DNA of 36,773 bases from Hyphomicrobiales bacterium (GCA_900469625.1 UBXV01000041.1:1-36773); one strand, 5' to 3'. Shown: positions 16,000 through 24,844, counted from the first letter of the stretch. Notes: generated by a model not told the origin, from the letters alone. A program made the numbers and translations.

Positions 16000-16028
16000 C
16001 TTATACGCATATTTCGGCGAAAGGCAAG
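16000..16028 (-). promoter_or_regulatory. Promoter of the rpsF-rpsR-rplI operon
   Basis: On the minus strand CTTGCC (16023-16028) and TATAAG (16000-16005) are separated by 17 bases, a strong housekeeping promoter. The start would be near 15993, leaving an untranslated leader of about 215 bases. The -35 hexamer lies inside the 3' arm of the stem-loop (16020-16061) that ends the upstream ClbS-like gene, so terminator and promoter overlap. Confidence 0.7.
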
Positions 16029-16061
16029 GCTTGCGCGGTCATTTCGCAACGCTTTGCCTTT
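16020..16061 (-). terminator. Stem-loop ending the ClbS-like gene
   Basis: Outer arms AAAGGCAA (16020-16027) and TTGCCTTT (16054-16061) pair perfectly, and inner arms TTGCG (16031-16035) and CGCAA (16045-16049) extend the stem past a small internal mismatch. It begins at the stop codon of the ClbS-like gene, whose last base is 16061. On the minus strand the 3' arm ends in CCTTT, which suits weak intrinsic termination. Confidence 0.6.
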
Positions 16062-16573
16062 CAGATGCCGCTTCTGACCTTCTTCCACTTGCGCAAACGA
16101 CCGCGCGCGTTGGCATACGGCGAGGACGTGTTGAACTGGATCATCCGGCCAAGCGGCCATTTGCCGTACCACGCGTGACCATAGAGCGCATGGTCATCGA
16201 ACGCCTCGATCAGGCGAACCAGTGTCTCTTTGCTGGCTTTGAGGCGCGACAGGCGTTCGGCGGGTGAAAGCGCCCCGTAGTCATTATAGAATTTCTGCGC
16301 GAGCCGGCCGAGTTCATTCCACTTGTATCCCACCTCGGGAAAGTCGACCGGCAGGCCCTGTGCGTCCCGTTCGATCCACTTGATCACCAGTTCGCCCCAG
16401 CCAATGAGGTAGGCGACGAGGTCGCCAACGCTCATTATCGTGCCCATGGCGTGTCCTTCCAGCGACGGATCGGCGAATCGCTCCGGCGAAATGTTTTCGA
16501 GTTCGCGCCAGAGTTTGGAGAATTCCCTGTCGATGGCGGATAGAAGTTCCGCTTTGCTCTGGGGAACGGCCAT
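16061..16573 (-). CDS. ClbS/DfsB family four-helix bundle protein
   Basis: This 170-residue protein matches the ClbS/DfsB (DUF1706) family, DinB-like four-helix proteins. The E. coli member ClbS protects the producer from the genotoxin colibactin; most other members lie outside toxin clusters and have unknown roles. Recognisable parts are LEGHAMGTIMSVGDLVAYLIGWGEL (about 38-62, shown here in part), VDFPEVGYKWNELGRLAQKFY, and the C-terminal WYGKWPLGRMIQFNTSSPYANARGRL signature around residues 135-160. It starts six bases after the stop of the Tas-like reductase, so the two are co-transcribed. A detoxifying role is a reasonable guess, not shown by the sequence. Confidence 0.85.
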   Translation of the reverse strand: MAVPQSKAELLSAIDREFSKLWRELENISPERFADPSLEGHAMGTIMSVGDLVAYLIGWGELVIKWIERDAQGLPVDFPEVGYKWNELGRLAQKFYNDYGALSPAERLSRLKASKETLVRLIEAFDDHALYGHAWYGKWPLGRMIQFNTSSPYANARGRLRKWKKVRSGI

Positions 16574-16579
16574 GCGTGC

Positions 16580-17623
16580 TCAGATCGGCATGGGGTACAG
16601 CCGGTGCAGGCGGCGAATGCCGTTCATGACGTCCTGGGACAGGGTGATGCCGGCGGCGCCGATGTTCGTCTTCAGCTGCTCCATCGACGTCGCGCCGATG
16701 ATGGCGGAGGCCATGAACGGCCGTCCGAGGCAGAAGGCGATCGCCAGCTGTGACGGGTCGATCCCATGCTCGTGGGCAAGCGCCACGTAGCCGGCGACGG
16801 CCGGTTCCTGGTGCGGCGTGAAGCGGCCGCCGAGATCGCCGTTGATGGCAAGGCGCGAGCCGGTCGGGCGTGCGCCGTCCAGATACTTGCCGGTCAAGAG
16901 GCCGGCGGCGAGCGGCGAGTAGGCGAGAAGGCCCACATCTTCATGATGCGAAAGCTCGGCGAGATCGAGATCGTAGGCTCTATAGAGAAGATTGTATTCG
17001 TTCTGGATCGAGGCGACCCGTGGCAGGCCGTGTTGCTCGGCCATGTCGATCAGCTTCATCGTGCCCCAGGCAGTGTCGTTCGACAGGCCGATCGCGCGGG
17101 CCTTGCCTGACTTGACCACTTCGCCGAGCTTTTCGAGGATAGCCTTGAGGTCGGCGGCCACATGGGCCTTGTTCTGTTTGGCCGGATCATAGGACCAGGC
17201 ATTGCGGAAATGGTAGTGGCCGCGGTTCGGCCAATGGATCTGGTAGAGGTCGATGTAGTCGGTCTTCAGCCGCTTGAGGCTGGCATCGACGGCCTCGCCG
17301 ATGCCTTCGGGCGTGATCGGGCCGCCGTTGCGGATATAGGGCCGTCCGGAGCCGGCAACCTTGGTGGCGACGACGACGTCATCGCGGCGGCCGCGCTTGG
17401 TCAGCCACGTGCCAATGAAGCGCTCGGTATCGCCGTAGGTCTCCGCGGAAAGGGGTGTCGTCGGGTAGAGTTCGGCGGTGTCGATGAAGTTGACGCCGCT
17501 CTCGAATGCGTGGTCGAGTTGTGCATGCGCCTCGGCCTCTGAGTTCTGCGAACCCCAGGTCATGGTGCCCAGGCAGATTTCGGAAACCTTGATGCCGGTC
17601 CGGCCAAGCGTGTTGTAACGCAT
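16580..17623 (-). CDS. tas: Tas-like NADP(H)-dependent aldo/keto reductase
   Basis: This 347-residue cytoplasmic enzyme belongs to the aldo/keto reductase superfamily and is closest in pattern and length to E. coli Tas (346 residues). It contains LGTMTWGSQNSEAEAHAQLD near the N-terminus, the catalytic tetrad Asp48, Tyr53, Lys88 and His130 (YQIHWPNR), and the C-terminal GATSMEQLKTNI motif for NADPH binding. The start at 17623 has AAGGA ten bases upstream; the frame continues to 17797 but without family resemblance. It is followed by a ClbS-like gene six bases on, and is divergent from fabD. Its natural substrate is unknown. Confidence 0.88.
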   Translation of the reverse strand: MRYNTLGRTGIKVSEICLGTMTWGSQNSEAEAHAQLDHAFESGVNFIDTAELYPTTPLSAETYGDTERFIGTWLTKRGRRDDVVVATKVAGSGRPYIRNGGPITPEGIGEAVDASLKRLKTDYIDLYQIHWPNRGHYHFRNAWSYDPAKQNKAHVAADLKAILEKLGEVVKSGKARAIGLSNDTAWGTMKLIDMAEQHGLPRVASIQNEYNLLYRAYDLDLAELSHHEDVGLLAYSPLAAGLLTGKYLDGARPTGSRLAINGDLGGRFTPHQEPAVAGYVALAHEHGIDPSQLAIAFCLGRPFMASAIIGATSMEQLKTNIGAAGITLSQDVMNGIRRLHRLYPMPI

Positions 17624-17812
17624 TGCGTGATGGTCCTTGTGGAGGGCGGGTCTCGACCCGGGAAGAATGGGTGCCCGCGATAAAAATGGGTGAGGGCCGC
17701 GAGCCCGTCGAGGTCTGTCGGGCAGGGCGGCGATGCGCGGCAAACTTACGCCTTGATTGGCGAAGATCAAGGGCAAAAGGCCGGCCGAAGCCCGCAAAGC
17801 CGGGCCTGCGTG

Positions 17813-17841
17813 CTTGACTCACCGTTCAGGAATGTGAATGG
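17813..17841 (+). promoter_or_regulatory. Possible fabD promoter
   Basis: A perfect CTTGAC -35 hexamer lies at 17813-17818, about 50 bases before fabD. The hexamer 17 bases further (17836-17841) is GAATGG, a poor -10, so this promoter would be weak or need an activator. It is preceded by an imperfect stem (17778-17785 with 17799-17807). I see no better candidate in the 246-base tas-fabD spacer. Confidence 0.3.
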
Positions 17842-17869
17842 AGAGGAAAACTAGGGAAGGGACAATCCC

Positions 17870-18814
17870 ATGAGTATTGCATTCACATTCCCGGGCCAGG
17901 GCAGCCAGGCTGTTGGCATGGGCAAGGATCTGGCGGACGCGTTTCCGGAAGCAGCCGCGGTGTTTGCCGAGGTTGACGACGCGCTCGGCGAGAAACTCTC
18001 CGACACCATGTGGAACGGCCCCGAGGAAACGCTGACGCTGACCGCCAACGCCCAGCCGGCGCTGATGGCCGTGTCGATGGCGGTCATCCGCGTGCTCGAA
18101 GCCAAGGGGCTCGACCTGAAGAGCAAGGTCTCGTTCGTGGCCGGGCATTCACTCGGTGAATATTCCGCCCTCTGTGCCGCCGGCACCTTCTCGATCGCCG
18201 ACACGGCCCGCCTCCTGCGCATTCGCGGCAACGCCATGCAGGCGGCCGTGCCCGTCGGCAAGGGCGCGATGGCGGCGATCATCGGTCTTGAGCATGCCGA
18301 CGTCGATGCCATCTGCCGCGAAGCGTCCGCTCTCGGCTCCTGCCAGATCGCCAATGACAATGGCGGCGGTCAGCTGGTGATCTCAGGCGAGAAGGTGGCT
18401 GTCGAAAAGGCTGCCGCACTGGCATCGGAGAAGGGCGCCAAGCGTGCCCTGATGCTGCCGGTCTCCGCCCCGTTCCATTCGAGCCTGATGGCGCCGGCGG
18501 CCGACGCCATGCGCGAGGCACTGGCCAAGGTCGCAAAGCACAATCCGTCCGTGCCTGTCATCGCCAATGTCCTGGCCGCCCCGGTCAGCGACGCCGACGA
18601 GATCGCGCGCCTTCTCGTCGAACAGGTCACCGGGCAGGTTCGCTGGCGCGAGACCGTCGAGTGGTTTGCCGCCAACAACGTCACGACACTTTATGAAGTG
18701 GGTTCCGGCAAGGTGCTCACCGGACTTGCCCGCCGGATCGACAAGTCCGTCACCGGCGTCACCGTCAATTCGCCTGCCGATATCGACACCGCGCTCTCGG
18801 CGCTTCTGGCCTGA
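17870..18814 (+). CDS. fabD: Malonyl CoA-acyl carrier protein transacylase
   Basis: FabD moves malonyl groups from CoA to acyl carrier protein, supplying the extender for fatty-acid synthesis. The 314-residue protein has FPGQGSQ at 7-13, the nucleophile motif GHSLGEYSA with Ser94, and the catalytic histidine in APFHSSLM. Length is normal. It starts after AAGGGA and opens the cluster fabD-fabG-acpP-fabF, in which neighbouring products act in sequence on ACP-bound substrates. Confidence 0.97.
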   Translation: MSIAFTFPGQGSQAVGMGKDLADAFPEAAAVFAEVDDALGEKLSDTMWNGPEETLTLTANAQPALMAVSMAVIRVLEAKGLDLKSKVSFVAGHSLGEYSALCAAGTFSIADTARLLRIRGNAMQAAVPVGKGAMAAIIGLEHADVDAICREASALGSCQIANDNGGGQLVISGEKVAVEKAAALASEKGAKRALMLPVSAPFHSSLMAPAADAMREALAKVAKHNPSVPVIANVLAAPVSDADEIARLLVEQVTGQVRWRETVEWFAANNVTTLYEVGSGKVLTGLARRIDKSVTGVTVNSPADIDTALSALLA

Positions 18815-18841
18815 GTGCTCCAGTTATAAGGAATCAATCCG

Positions 18842-19579
18842 ATGTTCGATCTTTCCGGCCGTAAGGCTCTTGTCACCGGCGCATCCGGTGGTATCGGCGA
18901 GGAAATCGCCCGCATGCTGCACGCCCAGGGCGCAATCGTCGGCCTGCACGGCACGCGCGTCGAAAAGCTCGAGGCGCTTGCCAATGAACTGGGCGAACGG
19001 GTCCAGCTGTTTCCGGCCAACCTGTCCGACCGTGCCGAGGTCAAGGCGCTCGGCGAGAAGGCTGAGGCCGAGCTCGGCGGTGTCGATATCCTCGTCAACA
19101 ATGCCGGCATCACCAAGGACGGCCTGTTCGTTCGCATGAGCGACGAGGACTGGGACAATGTGCTCGAGGTCAACCTGACCGCCGTGTTCCGTCTCACCCG
19201 CGAACTCACCCATCCGATGATGCGCCGCCGCTTTGGCCGCATCGTCAACATCACGTCGATCGTCGGCGTCACCGGCAATCCCGGCCAGGCCAATTATTGT
19301 GCATCGAAGGCCGGCATGATCGGCTTTTCGAAGTCGCTCGCCCAGGAAATCGCGACCCGCAACGTCACCGTCAACTGTGTCGCGCCGGGCTTCATCGAAA
19401 GCGCGATGACCGGCAAGCTGAACGACAAGCAGAAGGACGCCATCATGGGAGCGATCCCGATGCGGCGCATGGGCACGGGTGCCGAAATCGCGTCTGCGGT
19501 CGCTTATCTCGCTTCGAACGAGGCGGGCTACGTCACCGGCCAGACCATTCACGTCAACGGTGGCATGGCAATGATCTGA
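18842..19579 (+). CDS. fabG: 3-oxoacyl-[acyl-carrier-protein] reductase
   Basis: FabG reduces beta-ketoacyl-ACP with NADPH in each cycle of fatty-acid elongation. The 245-residue protein is a classical SDR with TGASGGIG at 12-19, NNAG at 86-89, Asn111, Ser139, Tyr152 and Lys156, and ends in TGQTIHVNGGMAMI, the usual FabG C-terminus. AAGGA lies nine bases before the ATG. It is 27 bases downstream of fabD and upstream of acpP, which distinguishes it from other SDRs such as that at 159-899. Confidence 0.97.
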   Translation: MFDLSGRKALVTGASGGIGEEIARMLHAQGAIVGLHGTRVEKLEALANELGERVQLFPANLSDRAEVKALGEKAEAELGGVDILVNNAGITKDGLFVRMSDEDWDNVLEVNLTAVFRLTRELTHPMMRRRFGRIVNITSIVGVTGNPGQANYCASKAGMIGFSKSLAQEIATRNVTVNCVAPGFIESAMTGKLNDKQKDAIMGAIPMRRMGTGAEIASAVAYLASNEAGYVTGQTIHVNGGMAMI

Positions 19580-19913
19580 CGCGGTGTTCCGGGTCTCGAT
19601 GCCGCGCCTGGGAACGGGCGCGATCTTGCCCGGCAATGCTTCGGCTTACCGCCTGCAAAATGCCTGAAATTCAATGTTGAGCAAGCGATTGTCAGGCAAT
19701 TTCGCACTTTGCGGCAGAGTTAAACCGTGTTAATCGGGCCATGACTGTTAGCAGTCGACCGGCCCCGCCAGGTGACCGGCAGCCTTGGCTGTCTTGGGTT
19801 TGCCGCGGTTCTGGTTGGATGGATTGCCCGGTGGGCCGTCTTGGTCTATCAGGCTAATTGAGAGTACCGGTGCCAGAAGGCGCCCAGAGAAACGAAGGTC
19901 GAGGAACTCCGAC
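19580..19913. other. fabG-acpP spacer
   Basis: These 334 bases hold no supportable gene. Short stems are visible at 19615-19619 with 19628-19632 and at 19743-19747 with 19752-19756. The AT-richer part around 19680-19735 probably contains a separate acpP promoter, as expected for a very highly expressed gene, but I cannot assign convincing -35 and -10 boxes. Confidence 0.4.
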
Positions 19914-20150
19914 ATGAGCGATATCGCAGAACGCGTAAAGAAAATTGTTATTGATCATCTTGGCGTCGACGCCGAAAAGGTCAGCGAAGGCGCAAGCTTT
20001 ATCGATGACCTCGGCGCGGACTCGCTCGACACCGTCGAACTGGTCATGGCATTCGAAGAAGAATTCGGCGTCGAAATCCCGGACGATGCTGCTGACTCGA
20101 TCCTGACCGTCGGCGACGCCGTCAAGTTCATCGAAAAGGCCCAGGCCTGA
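19914..20150 (+). CDS. acpP: Acyl carrier protein
   Basis: AcpP carries growing acyl chains on a 4'-phosphopantetheine arm. The 78-residue acidic protein contains the attachment motif [10 protein letters not shown] with Ser37 and is of normal length. The ATG at 19914 has GAGGA eight bases upstream; the frame runs further up to 19785 but that part is not ACP-like. It is followed by three stem-loops before fabF, which may let acpP be made in excess over fabF. Confidence 0.98.
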   Translation: MSDIAERVKKIVIDHLGVDAEKVSEGASFIDDLGADSLDTVELVMAFEEEFGVEIPDDAADSILTVGDAVKFIEKAQA

Positions 20151-20171
20151 TCTTTACGGTCTAGCCTTTGG

Positions 20172-20234
20172 CGGGCCGCGTTCAGCGGCCCGTACCAGCC
20201 CAGGGGAAGTGGGCTGTCCCGCGCTGAGCGCGGG
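20172..20234 (+). promoter_or_regulatory. Three stem-loops between acpP and fabF
   Basis: Consecutive hairpins are formed by 20172-20179 with 20185-20192 (CGGGCCGC, 8 bp), 20197-20201 with 20211-20215 (5 bp) and 20218-20224 with 20228-20234 (CCCGCGC, 7 bp). They begin 21 bases after the acpP stop. No strong T-run follows, so partial termination or protection of the acpP 3' end is more likely than full termination. Confidence 0.55.
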
Positions 20235-20369
20235 TTCTCGATCAGCAATGCGGTCCGGCATTTCCCTCTGATCGTTGCTACAAGAACTTAAAATGGATGC
20301 ACGGATCGGGTTCGTTACGCGTGGTCCGATCCGGCTCTGAAATTGAACAGTCAGGGTGGGTCGCGGACT

Positions 20370-21635
20370 ATGAGACGTGTCGTTATCACCGGTACCGGCA
20401 TGGTATCTCCCTTGGGTTGCGGAACCGAGGCAACTTGGGCGCGCCTGATCGCAGGCGATAATGCTGCGCGCAAGGTCACGGAATTCGAGGTCGAGGATCT
20501 GCCTGCGAAGATCGCGTGCCGTCTTCCGTTCGGCGATGGCTCGAACAACACCTTCAATGCCGATGACTGGATGGAGCCGAAGGAACAGCGCAAGGTTGAT
20601 CCTTTCATCGTCTATGCGATGGCGGCCGCCGACATGGCGCTGGCCGACGCCGGCTGGAAACCTCAAAACGACGAAGACCAGATTGCAACCGGCGTTCTGA
20701 TCGGCTCGGGTATCGGCGGTCTCGAAGGCATCGTCGAGGGCGGCTATACGCTGCGCGACAAGGGCCCCCGCCGTATTTCGCCCTTCTTCATCCCCGGTCG
20801 TCTGATCAACCTTGCTTCGGGCCAGGTGTCGATCCGCCACAAGCTGCGCGGTCCCAATCATTCCGTCGTCACGGCGTGCTCGACCGGTGCGCATGCCATC
20901 GGCGATGCGATGCGCCTGATTGCGCTCGGTGACGCCGACGTCATGGTGGCCGGCGGTGCCGAATCGCCGATCTGCCGCATCTCGCTTGCGGGCTTTGCCG
21001 CCTGCAAGGCGCTGTCGACGCAGCATAACGACGATCCGCAAAAGGCATCACGCCCCTACGACATCGACCGCGATGGTTTCGTCATGGGCGAAGGCGCGGG
21101 CATCGTGGTCCTGGAAGAATTGGAACATGCCAAGGCTCGCGGCGCCAAGATCTATGCCGAGGTTGTCGGCTACGGCCTTTCCGGCGATGCCTACCATATC
21201 ACCGCACCATCGGAAGATGGCGACGGCGCGTTCCGCTGCATGCAGATGGCGCTGAAGCGCGCGGGCCTGACGGCGGCTGATGTCGACTACATCAACGCCC
21301 ATGGCACCTCCACCATGGCCGATACGATCGAGCTCGGTGCTGTAGAGCGGCTGGTCGGAGAGCATGCCTCGAAGATCTCGATGTCCTCGACCAAATCGGC
21401 GATCGGTCACCTTCTGGGCGCTGCCGGTGCCGTCGAGGCGATCTTCTCGGCGCTGGCCATCCGCGACAATATCGCGCCGCCGACGCTCAACCTCGACAAT
21501 CCTTCTGTCGAGACGAAGATCGATCTGGTGCCGCATGTCGCCCGCAAGCGCGAGATCAACGTCGCGCTTTCGAATTCCTTCGGCTTCGGCGGCACGAACG
21601 CTTCGCTGGTCCTGCGCCGCTACACCGGCGTTTGA
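20370..21635 (+). CDS. fabF: 3-oxoacyl-[acyl-carrier-protein] synthase II
   Basis: FabF condenses malonyl-ACP with acyl-ACP in chain elongation. The 421-residue thiolase-fold enzyme has the catalytic Cys170 (VVTACSTGAH), His311 (NAHGTSTMADT), Lys342 and His347 (SAIGHLLGAAG), and the closing NSFGFGGTNASLVLRRY. The ATG at 20370 begins MRRVVITGTGMVSPLG, the standard N-terminus. A TTG at 20343 would add nine residues and is less likely. The ribosome-binding site is weak. A hairpin at 21651-21682 ends the fab cluster. Confidence 0.97.
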   Translation: MRRVVITGTGMVSPLGCGTEATWARLIAGDNAARKVTEFEVEDLPAKIACRLPFGDGSNNTFNADDWMEPKEQRKVDPFIVYAMAAADMALADAGWKPQNDEDQIATGVLIGSGIGGLEGIVEGGYTLRDKGPRRISPFFIPGRLINLASGQVSIRHKLRGPNHSVVTACSTGAHAIGDAMRLIALGDADVMVAGGAESPICRISLAGFAACKALSTQHNDDPQKASRPYDIDRDGFVMGEGAGIVVLEELEHAKARGAKIYAEVVGYGLSGDAYHITAPSEDGDGAFRCMQMALKRAGLTAADVDYINAHGTSTMADTIELGAVERLVGEHASKISMSSTKSAIGHLLGAAGAVEAIFSALAIRDNIAPPTLNLDNPSVETKIDLVPHVARKREINVALSNSFGFGGTNASLVLRRYTGV

Positions 21636-22002
21636 TCCTGCCGGGGTTTATCAACGGGCGGTGTTGATCATCGGCCCGTTGATCCTGCTTTTGCCGCATT
21701 GCTCGCTAAAAGCATGTAGCGGGAGGACGTGCCGTCTTTCTAAAGGGATTGGCGCTGCCTGACGGCTATGTTCGCGCAAGGCACATCTGACAGTTTGTTG
21801 TATTGCTATTGCCGGGCTTGTGCCGGGCCGTCTCTGAGCCAAAACGCCGTTGACCGGCGGGCACTGCGAGACCATTTATTCCACGGCCCTCTAATGCGGA
21901 TGGCTGCGGTCCAAACGTTAGTTTTATACCTGCCACGGTCCAGGCCGAAATTCGCACCGCGGCAGTTAGAATGAGGATGCGAATTTCGGGTTCGGGACAA
22001 TC
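21636..22002. other. fabF-mltG spacer
   Basis: These 367 bases contain the fabF terminator (21651-21682) and otherwise no gene I can support. A TTGACC hexamer at 21850-21855 followed by an AT-rich stretch near 21873 is a possible mltG promoter but is not strong enough to call. Short frames here on both strands show no family resemblance. Confidence 0.4.
21651..21682 (+). terminator. fabF terminator
   Basis: A perfect 9-bp stem TCAACGGGC/GCCCGTTGA closes on a 14-base loop, 15 bases past the fabF stop, and is followed by TCCTGCTTTTG. It probably ends the fabD-fabG-acpP-fabF transcription unit. Confidence 0.55.
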
Positions 22003-23190
22003 GTGAGCGACTCAAACGAGAACGGCGCGGCGCAATTCGGCCGCAGTGACACCGGGAGCAACGGGCCGATCATCCCGAAATCGGCAAGCGAAGCCCTGCG
22101 GCCCGAGAAGGCGCCGCAGCCGCCGAAGCGGTCGCGCAAGGCGCGCAGCCAGGTGGTGATCTTCCTGAACTTCGTCATGACCGTCATCGTTTTCGTGGCA
22201 CTCGCAGCGGCCGGCACGGTCTATTACGCGATGCATCAGTACGAAAAGGCCGGGCCGCTGGAGGCCAACAAGAATTTCATCGTCCGGGGCGGCGCCGGCA
22301 TCAGCGAGATCGCCAGCGGTCTTGAGCGCGGCAACATCATCACCGACGGCCGGGTCTTCCGGTTCGTTTCGGAGGCTTACCTCGACAACGACACGCTGAA
22401 GGCCGGCGAGTACGAGATCAAGGCCGGATCTTCGATGCAAGAGATCATGCAGCTGTTGAAATCCGGCAAGTCCATTCTCTATTCCGTGTCGATGCCGGAA
22501 GGCCTGACTGTCAAGCAGATGTTCCAGCGGTTGTCCGATGACGAGGTCCTCGTCGGCGACCTGCCGAAGGATTTGCCGGTCGAGGGCTCGTTGAAGCCGG
22601 ATACCTACAAGTTTACCCGCGGCACCAAGCGGGTGGAAATCGTCCAGCAGATGGCGGCCGCGCAGAAGGCTCTGGTCGACCAGATCTGGGAGAAGCGCGA
22701 TCCGAACCTTCCGGTCTCGACCGTCGAAGAATTCGTGACGCTCGCATCGATCGTTGAAAAGGAGACCGGTCGCGCCGACGAGCGTCCGCGCGTGGCATCC
22801 GTCTTCATCAACCGGCTCGACAAGGGCATGCGGCTGCAGTCGGACCCGACGATCATCTACGGCATTTTCGGCGGCGACGGAAAGCCGGCGGACAGGCCGA
22901 TCCTGAAGTCGGACCTCGACAAGAACACGCCCTATAATACCTACATGATCAAGGGGCTGCCTCCGACGCCGATTGCCAACCCCGGTCGCGCAGCGCTCGA
23001 GGCGGTCGCCAATCCGTCGCGGACCCCGGAACTCTACTTTGTCGCCGATGGTACGGGCGGGCACGTCTTTGCCGTGACGTTGGACGAACATAATGCCAAC
23101 GTTCGCCGCTGGCGCAAGGTGGAAGCCGAAAGGGCAGCCGAAGCGGCAAAGGCCGCCCAGGATGCGGCGACGACGGCCCAGCCCCAGTAA
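22003..23190 (+). CDS. mltG: Endolytic transglycosylase MltG
   Basis: MltG (YceG) cuts nascent glycan strands at the inner membrane and so sets peptidoglycan chain length. The 395-residue protein has a cytoplasmic N-terminal tail of about 48 residues rich in Pro and basic residues, one membrane helix (about 50-75), a LysM-like region, and the catalytic domain. That domain has the active-site glutamate in ASIVEKET (Glu252), then RVASVFINRL and GMRLQSDPTIIYG. The start is GTG at 22003 behind GGGA. An Ala/Lys-rich tail ends the protein. It heads the group mltG-yicC-gmk. Confidence 0.95.
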   Translation: MSDSNENGAAQFGRSDTGSNGPIIPKSASEALRPEKAPQPPKRSRKARSQVVIFLNFVMTVIVFVALAAAGTVYYAMHQYEKAGPLEANKNFIVRGGAGISEIASGLERGNIITDGRVFRFVSEAYLDNDTLKAGEYEIKAGSSMQEIMQLLKSGKSILYSVSMPEGLTVKQMFQRLSDDEVLVGDLPKDLPVEGSLKPDTYKFTRGTKRVEIVQQMAAAQKALVDQIWEKRDPNLPVSTVEEFVTLASIVEKETGRADERPRVASVFINRLDKGMRLQSDPTIIYGIFGGDGKPADRPILKSDLDKNTPYNTYMIKGLPPTPIANPGRAALEAVANPSRTPELYFVADGTGGHVFAVTLDEHNANVRRWRKVEAERAAEAAKAAQDAATTAQPQ

Positions 23191-23220
23191 CAATCGCCTG
23201 GATTGTGGACGGATCTATCG

Positions 23221-23253
23221 CGGCGCGGATATCCCTTGCGGGATGCCGCGCCG
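23221..23253 (+). terminator. Strong hairpin between mltG and yicC
   Basis: CGGCGCGG at 23221-23228 pairs with CCGCGCCG at 23246-23253, and an inner ATCCC/GGGAT stem extends it. TCGCCTTATTGCTTTT follows. It could terminate or attenuate the mltG transcript before yicC, whose start is 40 bases on. Confidence 0.5.
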
Positions 23254-23293
23254 TCGCCTTATTGCTTTTCGAGAAAATGCCACGGAGGTGATG

Positions 23294-24181
23294 ATGCCGC
23301 TCCAATCGATGACCGGCTTTGCCCGGAGAGAAGGCAGCAGCGGCCGCCATCGCTGGGCCTGGGAGCTGCGCTCCGTCAACGGCAAGGGTCTCGATGTCAG
23401 GCTGCGCTTGCCGCAGGGGCTCGAGCGGTTCGAACCGGACGTCCGACGCCTTGCCGCCGAAGTCTTCTCACGCGGCAATTTGCAGATCAGCCTGTCGGTC
23501 AGCGGCGCGGAGAGCGCTGTCGAGGCGGTGGTCAACCAGGCGGCGTTGACCGCCGTTCTGAACCTGCGCGAGCAGCTCGGCGACCTCGTCGATCCCGCGC
23601 CGCTCAAGTTCGACACACTGCTGGCGATCCGCGGCATCGTCGATTTCCGCGAACCCGAAGAGAGTGAAGCGCAGCGTGCCGCGCTCGACGACGATATCAA
23701 GGACGGCCTGAAGCGGGCATTGACGGATCTGCGCGACATGCGCACGGAAGAGGGCGGAGCCCTTTGTCAGATCCTGCTGGCGCAGGTCGATACCATCGAG
23801 ACATTGACGGCAACGGTCGAATCCGATCCTTCGCGCAGCCCGGCGGCTATCGCCGACAGGCTGGCGCAGCAGGTGGCGTTGGTGATGGGCAACGGCTCGT
23901 CGCTCGACCGCGACCGGCTGCATGCGGAAGTGGCGCTGCTTGCCACCAAGGCCGATCTCAGGGAGGAGCTGGACAGGCTCGGTTCCCATGTTGCCGCCGC
24001 CCGTGAGCTGCTGTCGAAAGGCGGGCCGGTTGGTCGCAAGCTTGATTTCCTGGCACAGGAATTTAACCGCGAATCGAATACGATCTGTTCCAAGTCGAAT
24101 GCGGCCGCGGTCTCCGCCGCCGGCATCGAGTTGAAGGTTGTGATCGATCAGTTCCGCGAACAGGTTCAAAATCTGGAGTAA
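23294..24181 (+). CDS. yicC: YicC family endoribonuclease
   Basis: YicC proteins are widely conserved; the E. coli member has endoribonuclease activity. The 295-residue product begins MPLQSMTGFARR, the family's N-terminal signature, includes WELRSVNGKGLDVRLRLP, and ends with the DUF1732 region (REFNRESNTICSKSNAAAV-like segment and the C-terminal helix). Two ATGs are possible (23291 and 23294); 23294 is at better distance from GGAGG. It is three bases upstream of gmk, a pairing seen in many proteobacteria, so the two are translated together. Confidence 0.93.
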   Translation: MPLQSMTGFARREGSSGRHRWAWELRSVNGKGLDVRLRLPQGLERFEPDVRRLAAEVFSRGNLQISLSVSGAESAVEAVVNQAALTAVLNLREQLGDLVDPAPLKFDTLLAIRGIVDFREPEESEAQRAALDDDIKDGLKRALTDLRDMRTEEGGALCQILLAQVDTIETLTATVESDPSRSPAAIADRLAQQVALVMGNGSSLDRDRLHAEVALLATKADLREELDRLGSHVAAARELLSKGGPVGRKLDFLAQEFNRESNTICSKSNAAAVSAAGIELKVVIDQFREQVQNLE

Positions 24182-24184
24182 CGC

Positions 24185-24844
24185 ATGAAACCGGCGACCC
24201 CTTCGCCCATCAAGATCGCCCGCCGTGGGCTGATGCTGGTCATTTCCTCGCCTTCGGGCGCAGGAAAATCGACCATCGCGCGCAACCTGCTTGAAGCCGA
24301 TCCGGAGATGAGCATCTCGGTCAGCGTGACCACCCGTCAGCGCCGTCCGAGCGAAATCGACGGCAGGCACTATCACTTCAAGTCGATCCGCGAGTTCGAA
24401 GCGCTGCGTGCCACCGACTCGCTTCTGGAATGGGCCGAGGTTCACGGCAATTTCTACGGCACGCCGCGCGACGCCGTCGAGGCGGCGATGGCAGCCGGCC
24501 GTGATATGCTGTTCGACATCGACTGGCAGGGCGCGCAGCAGCTTCAGGAGAAGATGGCCGGCGACGTGGTCTCGATCTTCATCCTGCCGCCGTCGATGGC
24601 CGAGCTGCAATCGCGCCTGCATCGCCGCGCCGAGGACAGCGAGGAAGTCATCGCGACGCGTCTCGCCAACTCGCGCGCCGAAATCGAGCACTGGCGCGAA
24701 TACGATTATATCGTTCTCAACGATGATCTCGATCGGGCTTTTTCGTCCGTGCGGGCGATCGTCGAGGCGGAACGCCTGCGCCGCGACCGCCGCCCCGGCC
24801 TGTTCGAATTCGTCAACGGCCTTCTGACCGAAAACCCGTTCTGA
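24185..24844 (+). CDS. gmk: Guanylate kinase
   Basis: Gmk phosphorylates GMP to GDP in the cytoplasm. The 219-residue P-loop protein has SPSGAGKST at 22-30, the GMP-binding [19 protein letters not shown], the conserved YGTPRDAV and the [10 protein letters not shown] segment. It starts three bases after yicC. A hairpin at 24854-24875 follows the stop. Confidence 0.97.
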   Translation: MKPATPSPIKIARRGLMLVISSPSGAGKSTIARNLLEADPEMSISVSVTTRQRRPSEIDGRHYHFKSIREFEALRATDSLLEWAEVHGNFYGTPRDAVEAAMAAGRDMLFDIDWQGAQQLQEKMAGDVVSIFILPPSMAELQSRLHRRAEDSEEVIATRLANSRAEIEHWREYDYIVLNDDLDRAFSSVRAIVEAERLRRDRRPGLFEFVNGLLTENPF

